Shown: positions 34,149-42,657 of the stretch, piece after piece
How the letters are laid out: every line of letters begins with the position of its first letter
How positions within the stretch are numbered: the stretch's first letter is position 1
Made by a program: the position numbers and the translations under genes
DNA from: Nocardiopsis sp. JB363
GTDB lineage: Bacteria > Actinomycetota > Actinomycetes > Streptosporangiales > Streptosporangiaceae
NCBI RefSeq assembly: GCF_900143625.1
Contig: NZ_FRFF01000131.1
Location: 1 to 64,000, forward strand
Length of the DNA: 64,000 nucleotides
Reading direction: 5' to 3'
The notes under the pieces: generated by a model
What the model saw: only the letters and a program-made list of their open reading frames with translations
The model's database searches: none
Told to the model about the DNA's origin: nothing

Positions 34149-34180
34149 AAGCCCCACGTGGACCGGCCCACGTGGGGCTT
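34149..34180 (+). terminator. terminator of the IclR gene
   Basis: AAGCCCCACGTGG and CCACGTGGGGCTT form a perfect 13-bp stem with a 6-base loop and a short T run, 15 bases after the IclR stop. Confidence 0.85.
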
Positions 34181-34210
34181 TCGCGTGCCGAAACCCCACT
34201 GAGCAGGCGC

Positions 34211-34245
34211 TTTCGGTAAGTGAAAGCCTCTTTCGTTAAATGAAA
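34211..34245 (+). promoter_or_regulatory. tandem IclR-type operator
   Basis: TTTCGGTAAGTGAAA (34211-34225) and TTTCGTTAAATGAAA (34231-34245) are two near-identical palindromes with TTTC/GAAA ends, centres 20 bp apart, that is about two helical turns on one face of the DNA. They lie directly upstream of the -35 element. The 15-bp size and TTTC...GAAA ends suit IclR-family sites. Confidence 0.7.
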
Positions 34246-34252
34246 TCCACTG

Positions 34253-34280
34253 TTGACAGGCGCGGAACACGCCTTATACC
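34253..34280 (+). promoter_or_regulatory. strong sigma-70-type promoter of the transporter operon
   Basis: TTGACA (34253-34258), 16 bases, TATACC (34275-34280). The -35 element is a perfect consensus; the start would fall about 35 bases before the GTG at 34324. Confidence 0.75.
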
Positions 34281-34323
34281 TTCTATTTCGACCGATTAAG
34301 TAGAGATTGTTCCGGAGGCGCTC

Positions 34324-35193
34324 GTGAGCACGAACGACACGCTGCTGATCTCTCCCAACCACCCGGTGTTCGACCTTCCGGAGATCGTGGCCATCGAGCA
34401 CGGCCTCTTCGCCCGGCACGGTCTGCGCGTGGACTTCGCCCGGGCGGACGAATCCGCCTACGACCCCTCCGAGCGCGACCCCATCGCCCGCCGCAAGGAG
34501 GCGCTGTTCGAGTCGGAGAGCGCGGACGTCTACAACCTGTGCGAGTGGGGCGGCATCGACCGCCTGGAACGCGGCCACCGCTCCGGCAGGATCGACCACC
34601 TGCGCCCCGCCGTCGTCGCCCAGGCCCTGGTGAGCTTCGATCCCACGCTCAACGAGCCGCACGACCTGGGCGGCGTCCCGGTCGCCGTCAACGAGTTCAC
34701 GGGCTCCCACTACACCGCCCTTCACCTGCTGGGCAACACGCTCGCCCGACAGGAGATCGTCGTGCGGCACGTGGGATCACCCCACCTGCGACTGCGAGCG
34801 CTGCGTTCGGGCGACTTCCGGGCGGCGATGCTCATGGAGCCCTTCCTCAGCGTCGCCCTCAAGGAGGGGGCCCACCTCCTGGGCAGCTACTTCTACCGGG
34901 GCTCCCAGGTGGTCGCCCCGCACCTGGGACAGGAGGGCCGCGACGCCTACATCGTGGCCGTGAACGAGGCCGTCGACCTGATCCACGAGCTCCCCTGGCA
35001 CGAATCGGCCCGCCACATCGTGCGCGAGGTCGAAGGGGAACTCGACCCGGAGGAACTCGGCCGCTCGTACATGCGCTACACGCACGCTCGGCCCTTCGCC
35101 CCCAAACGCTTCCACGAGAGCTACGCGTGGATGAAGTCCTGGGGGTTGACCGAGGGCCGCAATGACCACCGCTCGCTGCTCGGAACGGGTTGA
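34324..35193 (+). CDS. cytoplasmic binding-protein-fold protein, NMT1/THI5/SsuA-like, without signal peptide
   Basis: The 289-residue protein resembles periplasmic binding proteins of the NMT1/THI5/SsuA class (LPEIVAIEHGLFARHGLRVD, DLGGVPVAVNEFTGSHYTAL, AAMLMEPFL) but starts directly with the first strand and has no signal peptide or lipobox. It shares with its paralogue at 37878 the motifs YNLCEWGG (about residue 76) and GSHY (about 136), and the C-terminal SYAWMKSWGL. Some members of this fold are enzymes (THI5 pyrimidine synthase, DszB desulfinase with a catalytic Cys), so a cytoplasmic enzyme acting on the imported compound is a reasonable inference. GTG start, 42 bases after the promoter; first gene of the operon. 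Confidence 0.75.
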   Translation: MSTNDTLLISPNHPVFDLPEIVAIEHGLFARHGLRVDFARADESAYDPSERDPIARRKEALFESESADVYNLCEWGGIDRLERGHRSGRIDHLRPAVVAQALVSFDPTLNEPHDLGGVPVAVNEFTGSHYTALHLLGNTLARQEIVVRHVGSPHLRLRALRSGDFRAAMLMEPFLSVALKEGAHLLGSYFYRGSQVVAPHLGQEGRDAYIVAVNEAVDLIHELPWHESARHIVREVEGELDPEELGRSYMRYTHARPFAPKRFHESYAWMKSWGLTEGRNDHRSLLGTG

Positions 35194-35240
35194 ACACCCA
35201 CCCCACCGACCCGTCCGTCCCTTGCCCGATGGAGACCACC

Positions 35241-36236
35241 ATGCCCACCCTGAACCGCCGCTCGCTGATCCGTGCCGGATTCCTCTCCGCCGCCGTCTTA
35301 GGAGCCGCCCCCTTGCTCGGCGCCTGCTCGGGCTCCCTCGAACGGCCCAAGGTCCAGGACAGCGAGGTGGGAACCGCGAGCGCGGTCCTACGACCGATCG
35401 CGGAACGTTTCGGGCTGGACGAGGGACTCGACCTGGAGTACATCGCCGGCACCGGGCCCGGAGACGTCCAGAACAAGCTCCTGTCCGGGGCGTTGGACGT
35501 GTCGAGCTTCGGCCCGATCGGCGCGGCCGTCTCCGCCGGGGCCGACGCGGACGTGGTGCTGTTCAGTCCGGGACTCAACAACCACGTGCGGTGGCTGGTG
35601 GCGGAGAACAGTTCCTACCGAACCCCGCAGGACCTTCGGGGCAAGGCCATCGCCACACCCCCCAACAACAGCGACGCCTACCGTTCCGCCCAGCTGGCCG
35701 CCGCCGTGAACGGGACCGACTTCGAGGCCGATCACACGATCCACCAGGGCGCCGTACTGAACGGTCTGGCCCTGTTCGAACGCGGCGACGTCGAGGCGAT
35801 CGTCACCATCGAACCCAACGCCACCCGTCTGGTGGCCCAAGGCGCCCGCCAGATCGCCACCGTGGACGAACTGTGGCGCCAGGGCAGCGGGCAGTCCGAA
35901 CCCCTGGTGCTCAACGCCCAAGGCGCCCTGCGTTCCTGGGTGGAGGAGAACCGGGAAGCCGCCACGGCGATCGACGACCTGCGCCGCGAGGTACACCGAC
36001 ACATCCACGACGAACCGCAACTGCTGGCCGAGCTGCACGAGTCCTACGGCATCGGTGCGGACGAACCGGACGCCATCGCCCTGTTGCCGGAGCGACTGCT
36101 CGACACCTACCCCTTGGAATGGGGCGAGACCACCTTCGCCAACTTCCAGGCCCAGTTGGACAAGGCCGTGGAGCTGGGCATCATCGACTCCCCGCCCGAA
36201 CAGGAGCTCTTCGTGGACCTGGGGGCCGACCGATGA
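35241..36236 (+). CDS. ABC transporter substrate-binding lipoprotein (SsuA/TauA-like), Tat-type signal
   Basis: The 331-residue precursor begins with a twin-arginine motif (LNRRSLIRAGFL), a hydrophobic stretch and a lipobox LLGAC, so it should be exported folded and lipidated. The mature part has the NMT1/SsuA pattern (DVQNKLLSGALDVSSFG, LRGKAIATPP, GDVEAIVTIEPNATRL). It should capture the substrate, possibly a sulfonate, nitrate-like or aromatic acid, for the permease. I choose the ATG at 35241; an ATG 12 bases upstream (METTMPT) is also possible. Its stop overlaps the permease ATG. Confidence 0.9.
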   Translation: MPTLNRRSLIRAGFLSAAVLGAAPLLGACSGSLERPKVQDSEVGTASAVLRPIAERFGLDEGLDLEYIAGTGPGDVQNKLLSGALDVSSFGPIGAAVSAGADADVVLFSPGLNNHVRWLVAENSSYRTPQDLRGKAIATPPNNSDAYRSAQLAAAVNGTDFEADHTIHQGAVLNGLALFERGDVEAIVTIEPNATRLVAQGARQIATVDELWRQGSGQSEPLVLNAQGALRSWVEENREAATAIDDLRREVHRHIHDEPQLLAELHESYGIGADEPDAIALLPERLLDTYPLEWGETTFANFQAQLDKAVELGIIDSPPEQELFVDLGADR

Positions 36237-37081
36237 GCGTGCAGACGCAGGCGCCCGAGCGGAAGAACCCCGGGCAACGACCCCACCGCCCACCGCCACG
36301 GCGGCGCGCGGACCCACGGGCCCTCCGATGGCGGGGACCGGCCGCCGCAGCGTCCTTCCTGGTCCTGCTCGTGGGCGGCTGGCAGGTGATGGCCCTGTCC
36401 ATGGACAGCGTCCTGGTGCCGGGGGTGGATCAGATCGGCGCGGAGATCGTGCGGCTGCTCGGCGAACCACGGTTCTACTCCGACCTGGGAGTGACCTTCC
36501 AACGCGTGGCCCTGGGTTTCGCCCTGGCCTTCGTCGCCGCCCTGTTCGTCGGCATCGCCATGGGACGTTCGCCCCTGGCCCGACGCTTCTTCGAGCCGGC
36601 GGTGCTGATCGGTCTGACCGTGCCCGGTCTGGTGTGGGCGCTGCTGTGCGTGATCTGGTTCGGCGTGGACCTGATCAACCCGGTCATGGCGGTCGCGCTC
36701 TCCTCCGCCCCGGCCCTGACCCTGAGCATCTACCAGGGCACCCGGGCCACCGACGCCCAACTCCTGGAGATGGCGCACGTCTACCGCTTCTCCACCTACG
36801 ACCGGCTACGGAACCTGTGGCTCCCCTCCCTGGCCCCCGCCCTGTTCGGAGGCGCCCGGTTGGGCCTGTCGCTGGCGTGGAAGGTCATCGTCCTCGTGGA
36901 GATCTTCGGTATGTCCAGCGGGGTGGGCGCCAGTATCAACGGCGAGTTCGCCGCCCAGAACGTGGCCGGCGTGCTGGCCTGGACGGTCCTGTTCGCACTC
37001 GTGATGGCCCTGTTGGAGTACGGCCTGCTCCAGGGACTGGAGAACCGGGCCGGACGATGGAGAAAGGTGTCCTCGGTATGA
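36233..37081 (+). CDS. ABC transporter permease (SsuC/TauC-like)
   Basis: The 282-residue protein has a basic, Pro-rich N terminus (PHRPPPRRRADPRALR), about six membrane spans and the BPD_transp_1 coupling region (QLLEMAHVYRFSTYDRLRNL, the EAA-like loop) followed by LWLPSLAPALFGGARLGLSL. It pairs with the following ATPase. Both ends overlap the neighbouring genes by 4 bp (ATGA), giving coupled synthesis of lipoprotein, permease and ATPase. Confidence 0.93.
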   Translation: MSVQTQAPERKNPGQRPHRPPPRRRADPRALRWRGPAAAASFLVLLVGGWQVMALSMDSVLVPGVDQIGAEIVRLLGEPRFYSDLGVTFQRVALGFALAFVAALFVGIAMGRSPLARRFFEPAVLIGLTVPGLVWALLCVIWFGVDLINPVMAVALSSAPALTLSIYQGTRATDAQLLEMAHVYRFSTYDRLRNLWLPSLAPALFGGARLGLSLAWKVIVLVEIFGMSSGVGASINGEFAAQNVAGVLAWTVLFALVMALLEYGLLQGLENRAGRWRKVSSV

Positions 37082-37809
37082 GCGCGACAGTGGAACTGCA
37101 CCGTGTGGGAAAGTCCTTCACCGGTGTACGCGACCAACGGACCGAACACGTCTTCGAGGACTTCTCGCTGACGGTCGAACCCGGAGAACTGGTCGCCCTG
37201 GTGGGGGCCTCGGGAACGGGAAAGACCACCCTGCTGCACATGGTCGCCGGACTCGAACGACCCGACACCGGCGAAGTGAGGGCCACCGGGACCGGCGACA
37301 TGGACGGCCGCCTCGGAGTGGTCTTCCAACAGCCCCGGCTCCTGGACTGGCTCTCCGTCCGCGCCAACGTCGAGATCGCCCTGCGCTCGGCCGGGCTGGA
37401 CCCGGGACTGGCCGACAGGGCGCTGGAGGACGTGGGCCTGTCCGAGTACGGCGACAAGTATCCCTCGGTCCTCTCGGGAGGCCAGCGACAACGGGTGGCC
37501 GTCGCCCGAGCCTTCGCCATCGACCCCGCGGTGGTCCTGTTGGACGAGCCGTTCAGCGCCCTGGACGAACTGACCGGCCGCAGGCTGCGGCTGCTGTTGC
37601 AGGACCTGTGGACGCGCCAGAGCCGCGTCGGGCTGTTGGTCACCCACAGCCCGGCGGAGGCCGTCTTCCTGGCCGACCGCGTGCTGGTCCTGGCCGGGCG
37701 ACCGGCGACGGTCGTACACGAGTACCGCGTGGACGCGCCTCGACCACGCACACCGGAGGACCCCGAACTCTTCGACCTGCATCGGCGTGTGGTCGCCGAT
37801 CTCCTTTGA
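37078..37809 (+). CDS. ABC transporter ATP-binding protein (SsuB/TauB-like)
   Basis: The 243-residue ATPase shows Walker A GASGTGKTTLLHM, the Q-loop FQQPRLLDWLSV typical of nitrate/sulfonate importers, signature LSGGQRQRVAVARA, Walker B VVLLDEPFSALD and H-loop THSPAEA. It energises the permease at 36233. Its ATG overlaps the permease stop. The gene is followed after 68 bases by the second binding-protein-fold gene, which has its own ribosome site. Confidence 0.95.
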   Translation: MSATVELHRVGKSFTGVRDQRTEHVFEDFSLTVEPGELVALVGASGTGKTTLLHMVAGLERPDTGEVRATGTGDMDGRLGVVFQQPRLLDWLSVRANVEIALRSAGLDPGLADRALEDVGLSEYGDKYPSVLSGGQRQRVAVARAFAIDPAVVLLDEPFSALDELTGRRLRLLLQDLWTRQSRVGLLVTHSPAEAVFLADRVLVLAGRPATVVHEYRVDAPRPRTPEDPELFDLHRRVVADLL

Positions 37810-37877
37810 CCCTCTTTCGCCTCTACGGACCCACGTACGTGCCGAAGGCATCGGCACACGACACGAAGGACACCACC

Positions 37878-38777
37878 ATGCCCAAGAAGATCACCATGGA
37901 ACTGCTGTCCCTGGTCTTCTCCCTGCCCCAACTCGTCGCCAAGGACGAGGGCTACTACGAGGACGAGGGGGTGGAGGTCTCCTTCGTCCCCAAGGGCTAC
38001 GCCGACGCCGGCCTCTCCTACCTCGACGACCACGAACTGGTGAGCGCGTTCGGCACCACCAAGTCCAACTTCGAGAGCGGGGAGGCCGACCTCTACCGCG
38101 CCTGCGAGTGGGGACAGATCCGTCGGGCCGATGACACCTCCGTCGGCGGTCGTGTGGTGAGCAAGCGGGCGGCCGTGGGCAGCCAGGCCATCCTGGTGCG
38201 CCCGGACTCCCCCGACGTGCACCCCTCCGACCTGGCCGGCAAGTCCGTGGCCGTGAACTTCCACCACGGTTCGCACTACCTGGCGTTGCAGAGCCTGGAG
38301 GGTTTCCTGCCCCGTGAGGAGATCAAGGTGGTGCACGCGGGTGGCCCACAGCAACGCTTCGAGGCGCTGCGCGATGGCCGGGTGGACGCGGCGGCCCTGA
38401 TGGAGCCCTGGATCACGGTCGCGGAAAAGCAGGGGTTCAAGCTCCTGTCGGAGGCCTTCTACATCGGCTCCGAGATCGCCGGTCCCGAGGTGGACGTCGA
38501 GACCTACGAGGCGGTCAACCGGGCCGTGGTGCGGGCCGTGCACAAGCTGAACGAGGACCCCCGCCCCTACCTGCACCACCTCATCGGAGAGGTGCCGCCG
38601 GAGATCCAGGAGCTCACCCCGGAGGACTTCCCGCTCAACCGTCTGCGTTTCGTCGAGCCCGCCCCGTACCCGCAGGACCAGTTCCAACGCACCTACGACT
38701 GGATGGTCGGCTGGGGGCTGATCAAGGACGAATCCGCCTTCGACAACCTCGTGAAGAACTTCGACATCGAGGTCTGA
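37878..38777 (+). CDS. second cytoplasmic NMT1/THI5-like protein, paralogue of 34324
   Basis: The 299-residue protein again lacks any signal peptide and begins with the first strand (MPKKITMELLSLVFSLPQLV, followed by AKDEGYYEDEGVEV). It shares YRACEWGQ (about residue 76) and HHGSHYLAL (about 128) with the paralogue, plus AALMEPW and the C-terminal TYDWMVGWGL. The conserved Cys, His and Trp positions in two signal-less copies favour catalytic or regulatory intracellular roles over transport, possibly as a heterodimer. The ATG follows an AAGGACACC stretch. A strong hairpin closes the operon. Confidence 0.75.
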   Translation: MPKKITMELLSLVFSLPQLVAKDEGYYEDEGVEVSFVPKGYADAGLSYLDDHELVSAFGTTKSNFESGEADLYRACEWGQIRRADDTSVGGRVVSKRAAVGSQAILVRPDSPDVHPSDLAGKSVAVNFHHGSHYLALQSLEGFLPREEIKVVHAGGPQQRFEALRDGRVDAAALMEPWITVAEKQGFKLLSEAFYIGSEIAGPEVDVETYEAVNRAVVRAVHKLNEDPRPYLHHLIGEVPPEIQELTPEDFPLNRLRFVEPAPYPQDQFQRTYDWMVGWGLIKDESAFDNLVKNFDIEV

Positions 38778-38790
38778 ACCCCCGCTCATC

Positions 38791-38816
38791 GGCGCCCCGG
38801 CCCCGGCCGGGGCGCC
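38791..38816 (+). terminator. terminator of the transporter operon
   Basis: GGCGCCCCGGCC and GGCCGGGGCGCC are perfect 12-base arms separated by CC, followed by TTCTTC, 14 bases after the stop at 38777. Confidence 0.8.
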
Positions 38817-38838
38817 TTCTTCAGGAAGGCGCCCAACG

Positions 38839-40017
38839 TTGCGTCGGACGCGGGTATGGCCCCTGTACGTGGGCGGGGCCCTGGGACCCTATGGCAGCAC
38901 CATGGTCACACCGATCCTCCACGAGGTCGCCCAGGGCCTCGACTCCACACCGGAACTGGCGGCGAGCGCGGTGACCGCCTACATGGTCCCCTTCGCCGCC
39001 CTCATGCTCGTCTCGGGCACACTCGCCGAACGATGGGGGCGGCGCCGCACCATACAGGTCTCCCTCACCGTGTTCGTGCTGGCTTGTGCGCTGTGCGCGT
39101 TCTCCCCCACCATGGAGCTGTTCCTGGCGTCCCGGGTGTTGCAGGGCGCGACCAACGCCTTCACCACACCGTTGTTGATCGCCGCGATCACCGACTCCGT
39201 GCCCCACGACAGGCTCGGGCGTTCCATGGGGTGGTTCGCCGCCTGGCAGGCCATGGGCCAGGCCTTCAGCCCACTGATCAGTGGCGTGGCCGGGTTCGTG
39301 GACTGGCGTCTGTCCTTCGTGGCACCGGCGTTGTGCGCCATGGCGCTGATCCTGCTTCCACCCGACGAATCCGTCACCGGACGCCGCGCGACCGGCCGGG
39401 CGAGCTGGAGCTCCCTGCTCAATCGACGGTTGGCCCTGGCCTGCGCGTTGGCCTTCCTGTGCTACCTGGCGGCCGTCGGCCTCACGGTGCTCTCCGCTCT
39501 GCGCGCCGAGGACGTCTTCGGCCTGGGGCCCCTGGCGCGCGGACTGGTCGCCTCCTCCTTCGGGATCGCGGGACTGCTGCTGGCGGACTTCGTCGGACGC
39601 GCGCTCGACCGGCTCGGACCGATCACCCTCGGACTCATCGCGAACACCGTGCTGGCCGTGGGACTGGTCACGGCGGCGTTGGGGCCTTCGGTGGCCGCGA
39701 TGACGGTGGGGGTCATCGCCGTGGGGGCGTCGGTCACGGCGATGCGGGCGACGGTGAACTCGGTGGCCGCCACCAGCACCGCCGACAACCGGGCGGGGGC
39801 GACCTCGCTCGCGCTGTCCTTCCAGTTCTTCGGCGGGGCCCTGGCCGCGGTGGTGTGGGTGCCCCTGTACGACCTGGCGCCCGGCGCGGGTTTCGCGGCC
39901 ACGGCACTGGCGCCGCTGCTCGCGATCCTGCTACTGGTGGCGGTGTGGGGAGGCGCCGGGATTCGTGGGCCGCTCGGGTCCAGGGCCGAATCGCCGATCA
40001 GCCCGAAGACCCCCTAG
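38839..40017 (+). CDS. MFS transporter
   Basis: The 392-residue protein has 12 predicted membrane spans and the MFS loop 2-3 motif (LAERWGRRRTIQVSL). It resembles drug- or sugar-efflux MFS proteins (Bcr/CflA-like); nothing fixes the substrate. The start is TTG at 38839, about 8 bases after an AGGAAGG site; no ATG or GTG fits before the first span. It lies just after the terminator of the transporter operon and may be cotranscribed only by read-through. Convergent with the peptidase gene. Confidence 0.88.
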   Translation: MRRTRVWPLYVGGALGPYGSTMVTPILHEVAQGLDSTPELAASAVTAYMVPFAALMLVSGTLAERWGRRRTIQVSLTVFVLACALCAFSPTMELFLASRVLQGATNAFTTPLLIAAITDSVPHDRLGRSMGWFAAWQAMGQAFSPLISGVAGFVDWRLSFVAPALCAMALILLPPDESVTGRRATGRASWSSLLNRRLALACALAFLCYLAAVGLTVLSALRAEDVFGLGPLARGLVASSFGIAGLLLADFVGRALDRLGPITLGLIANTVLAVGLVTAALGPSVAAMTVGVIAVGASVTAMRATVNSVAATSTADNRAGATSLALSFQFFGGALAAVVWVPLYDLAPGAGFAATALAPLLAILLLVAVWGGAGIRGPLGSRAESPISPKTP

Positions 40018-40074
40018 ATCAGCGACAACGGCGCGATCGAGGTGAGGGACACCGCCAAGGCGAAGTCGCGGGGT

Positions 40075-42063
40075 TCACCAGGGCAGGACGTCGGGGACCG
40101 GGTCGGCCCCGAGCACGTGCTGATCGCAGAACGCGAGCACCGCCTCGTTCCACACGCGGATGTTGGACGGGGTGAGCACCCAGTGGTTCTCGCCGGTCAT
40201 CTGCAGGAACCGGTGCGGCAGCGTCTCCGGCGGGCCGTCCCAACCCGAGACCAGATCCCACCACATCCGCAACGCCTCACCGATCGGCACCCGGTAGTCC
40301 CGGTCCCCATGCGAGATCAACACCGGGGTCCTCACACGCGCCGCGCCGTTGTGCGGGGAGTTGACGCGGTACCACTCGGGATCGTCCTCCTCGTGGCCGT
40401 GCACGCGCATCTTCTTCGCCGCCGCGTCGGTGGTGCGGTGCTGCTGCTCCAGCGCCCACGGCCCGGCGTGGGTGACGATCGCCGAGAAGCGATCGGTGTG
40501 TCCAGCGATCCAGTTGGCCATGAAGCCGCCGAAGGACGCACCGAGGAGCGCGGTGCGGGAGGCGTCCAGTTCCGGGCGCTCCAGCACCTGGTCGAGCAGC
40601 GTCTCGCACTCTCGATAGACCACGTCCGGCCGCCTGGGCCAACCTCGATTCAGACCGGCGTTCCCGTAGCCGGTGGACATGGCGGGGTCGGGCATCAGCA
40701 CGGCGTAGCCGCGGGCGACGGACAACCACGGGCACCACCGCCAACTCCACGCGTTGAAGGAGGTGTGCGGTCCGCCGTGGATCCACAACATCGTCGGAGC
40801 CCGAGCGGCCGAGGAAGCGCCTTCCGGCAGGCACAGCCACGCACCGACGCGCACACCGTCGACCTCGGTCCACACCCGTTCCAGATCGCCCGGCAACGCC
40901 GCCACCGAACCGGGCGCCGGGAGTTCGCGCGATTCACCCTCCGGCGTCGACCGCACCGGTCGCGGAGGCGTGGCGATGTCGGAACGCAGCGCGTACACGG
41001 AACCGTCCGGCGCCGGGGCCAGGGAGGAGAACACCGCTCCGTCCACCAGGGTCCGCACCCGTGCGGTGCGCGGGTCCACGGTGAGCACCGCGCCGGAGGA
41101 GTGCAGGTCACCGGCGACCAGGAGGGTTCCGTCGGGGCGCCACGCGTATTCGCGGATCGTGAGGTCACCGACGTCGACGCTCACCGGTGCGCCGTCCGAC
41201 AGCGGGTGGATCCACAGGGAGCCGTAACCGGTGTCGGTGGGGGTGGAAATCGTCCACCGCGTCACCGCACAGTGGGCGCCGTCGGGAGAGAGCAGCGGGG
41301 AGCCGTACTCCTGGTCGTCGTCGGCCGCCAGCAGGGTGGTCCGTTTGTGGGTCACGGTGTCGATCAGGACGATGTCGGTGCGAGTCTGCCCACCCCGGAC
41401 CCGTTCGGTCCAGGTCGTCACGACGGTGCGACCGTCCGCGGACAGATCGGCCGCGGCACCGTTCAGCGCCACGGTGTCGGCGTCTTCGGTCAGGTCGGTG
41501 ATCTCACCGTCCGGGGAGACGAGCACCAGGCGTGGGCTGAGGTCGCCGAGCGCGTGGTCCCAGTGGCGGACCGGCATGCCGGTGTGCCAGATGGTGGACT
41601 GTCCGGCGTCCTTGCGCGCGCTACGGCGACCGGCGTCATCGGCCAGGCCCGCGCCGACCGTCACACTCGTCGTCGCCAGGATCGAACCGTCGTCCGCGAC
41701 CCCGGCGACGTGCAGACCTCCGGCGGTTCGGGCGACCGGGCTCGCCTCCCCGTGCTCGGGCAGGAGCCAGATCGCCGTGATGTCGTCTCCCTGCCCGCCC
41801 TCGGGGTCCGGGCGCCCGGAGGTGAACAGCAACGAACCGTCGGGGGCGAACCGCGGCGCGCTCTCTCCGCGTTCGGAGAAGGTGAGTCTGCGGGCCGGGG
41901 TCAAGCCCTCCGGGTCGAGTTCCCACAGAGCCGACGCGAACCTCGAACCGGACTCGTCGGGCTCGGAGACGGCGGCGACCACCCGACCTCGGGGGCCGAC
42001 CGACACGGCGGAGATTCGGGGGATCCGGACGAAGGCTTCGATGTCACTGAAGTCGGAGAACAC
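40075..42063 (-). CDS. prolyl oligopeptidase family serine peptidase (S9)
   Basis: The 662-residue protein has an N-terminal beta-propeller-like region (about 1-400, repeating SPDG-type strands) and a C-terminal alpha/beta hydrolase domain. The catalytic triad is visible: Ser in LLGASFGGFMANW, Asp in SHGDRDYRVP and His in TGENHWVL; the oxyanion strand is LWIHGGPH. No signal peptide, so a cytoplasmic acylaminoacyl- or oligo-peptidase is likely. Monocistronic with ATG at 42063; divergent from a small membrane protein gene. Confidence 0.93.
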   Translation of the reverse strand: MFSDFSDIEAFVRIPRISAVSVGPRGRVVAAVSEPDESGSRFASALWELDPEGLTPARRLTFSERGESAPRFAPDGSLLFTSGRPDPEGGQGDDITAIWLLPEHGEASPVARTAGGLHVAGVADDGSILATTSVTVGAGLADDAGRRSARKDAGQSTIWHTGMPVRHWDHALGDLSPRLVLVSPDGEITDLTEDADTVALNGAAADLSADGRTVVTTWTERVRGGQTRTDIVLIDTVTHKRTTLLAADDDQEYGSPLLSPDGAHCAVTRWTISTPTDTGYGSLWIHPLSDGAPVSVDVGDLTIREYAWRPDGTLLVAGDLHSSGAVLTVDPRTARVRTLVDGAVFSSLAPAPDGSVYALRSDIATPPRPVRSTPEGESRELPAPGSVAALPGDLERVWTEVDGVRVGAWLCLPEGASSAARAPTMLWIHGGPHTSFNAWSWRWCPWLSVARGYAVLMPDPAMSTGYGNAGLNRGWPRRPDVVYRECETLLDQVLERPELDASRTALLGASFGGFMANWIAGHTDRFSAIVTHAGPWALEQQHRTTDAAAKKMRVHGHEEDDPEWYRVNSPHNGAARVRTPVLISHGDRDYRVPIGEALRMWWDLVSGWDGPPETLPHRFLQMTGENHWVLTPSNIRVWNEAVLAFCDQHVLGADPVPDVLPW

Positions 42064-42160
42064 CGCCTCACGTTATCGCGGGCGACCGTCTCGGAGATTG
42101 TCAGGGCATTGAGTACGCGCACTCACGCGGCCCGGGCCCCGGTTCGACCACTATGGGGGC

Positions 42161-42640
42161 ATGAACGAGACCTCGACTCACACCCCTCACCGCCCCCGAT
42201 CGGTCCCGGTTCTACAGACGGTCGCGCTGCTGGTGGGATCGGCGATCTCCACTTGGTGGCTGACCTACACCCGTCCCGAGGAGGTCGCCGCCGCCGAGGG
42301 TTTCCCCTTGCCGGAGGCCGATTACGCCATCGACCCGCTCACCCTCCCCGCCTGGGCCGAGACCCTCCTCGGGGTGGGCGCTCTGCTGCTCACCGTGGCG
42401 ATGGCGATCCTGCTGGTGCGCGCGGTGGCCTGCGGTCGGCTCGCGCCTCGTTGGGGCCTGGTGATCCTGTTGCTGACCCCGATCCCGATGATGGGCGGCG
42501 TGTGGTGGATGATCGCCACCGCTCCGGGCATCGGGGCCAACATCGGTCTGGGCCTGGCCGCCATGACGTTCGGCCCGGCGACTCTGATCCTGCTCGTCGC
42601 CGCGGCCGTCACCGCGTTCCTGGCCCTGCGCGTCCGCTGA
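42161..42640 (+). CDS. small membrane protein of unknown function
   Basis: The 159-residue protein has four predicted membrane spans (VALLVGSAISTWWL, LLGVGALLLTVAMAILLV, LVILLLTPIPMMGGVWWM, LILLVAAAVTAFLAL) and an extracytoplasmic loop rich in acidic and Pro residues. No family is recognised. ATG 42161 begins about 60 bases after a short AT-richer stretch; the gene faces the decayed methyltransferase gene tail to tail. Confidence 0.7.
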   Translation: MNETSTHTPHRPRSVPVLQTVALLVGSAISTWWLTYTRPEEVAAAEGFPLPEADYAIDPLTLPAWAETLLGVGALLLTVAMAILLVRAVACGRLAPRWGLVILLLTPIPMMGGVWWMIATAPGIGANIGLGLAAMTFGPATLILLVAAAVTAFLALRVR

Positions 42641-42657
42641 CCGGCCCGGTGGCCGGG

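Noticed and set aside
34149..34180. CCCCACGTGG palindrome resembling the CRISPR stem
   Set aside because: It is a perfect 13-bp hairpin right after the IclR stop, so a terminator explains it.
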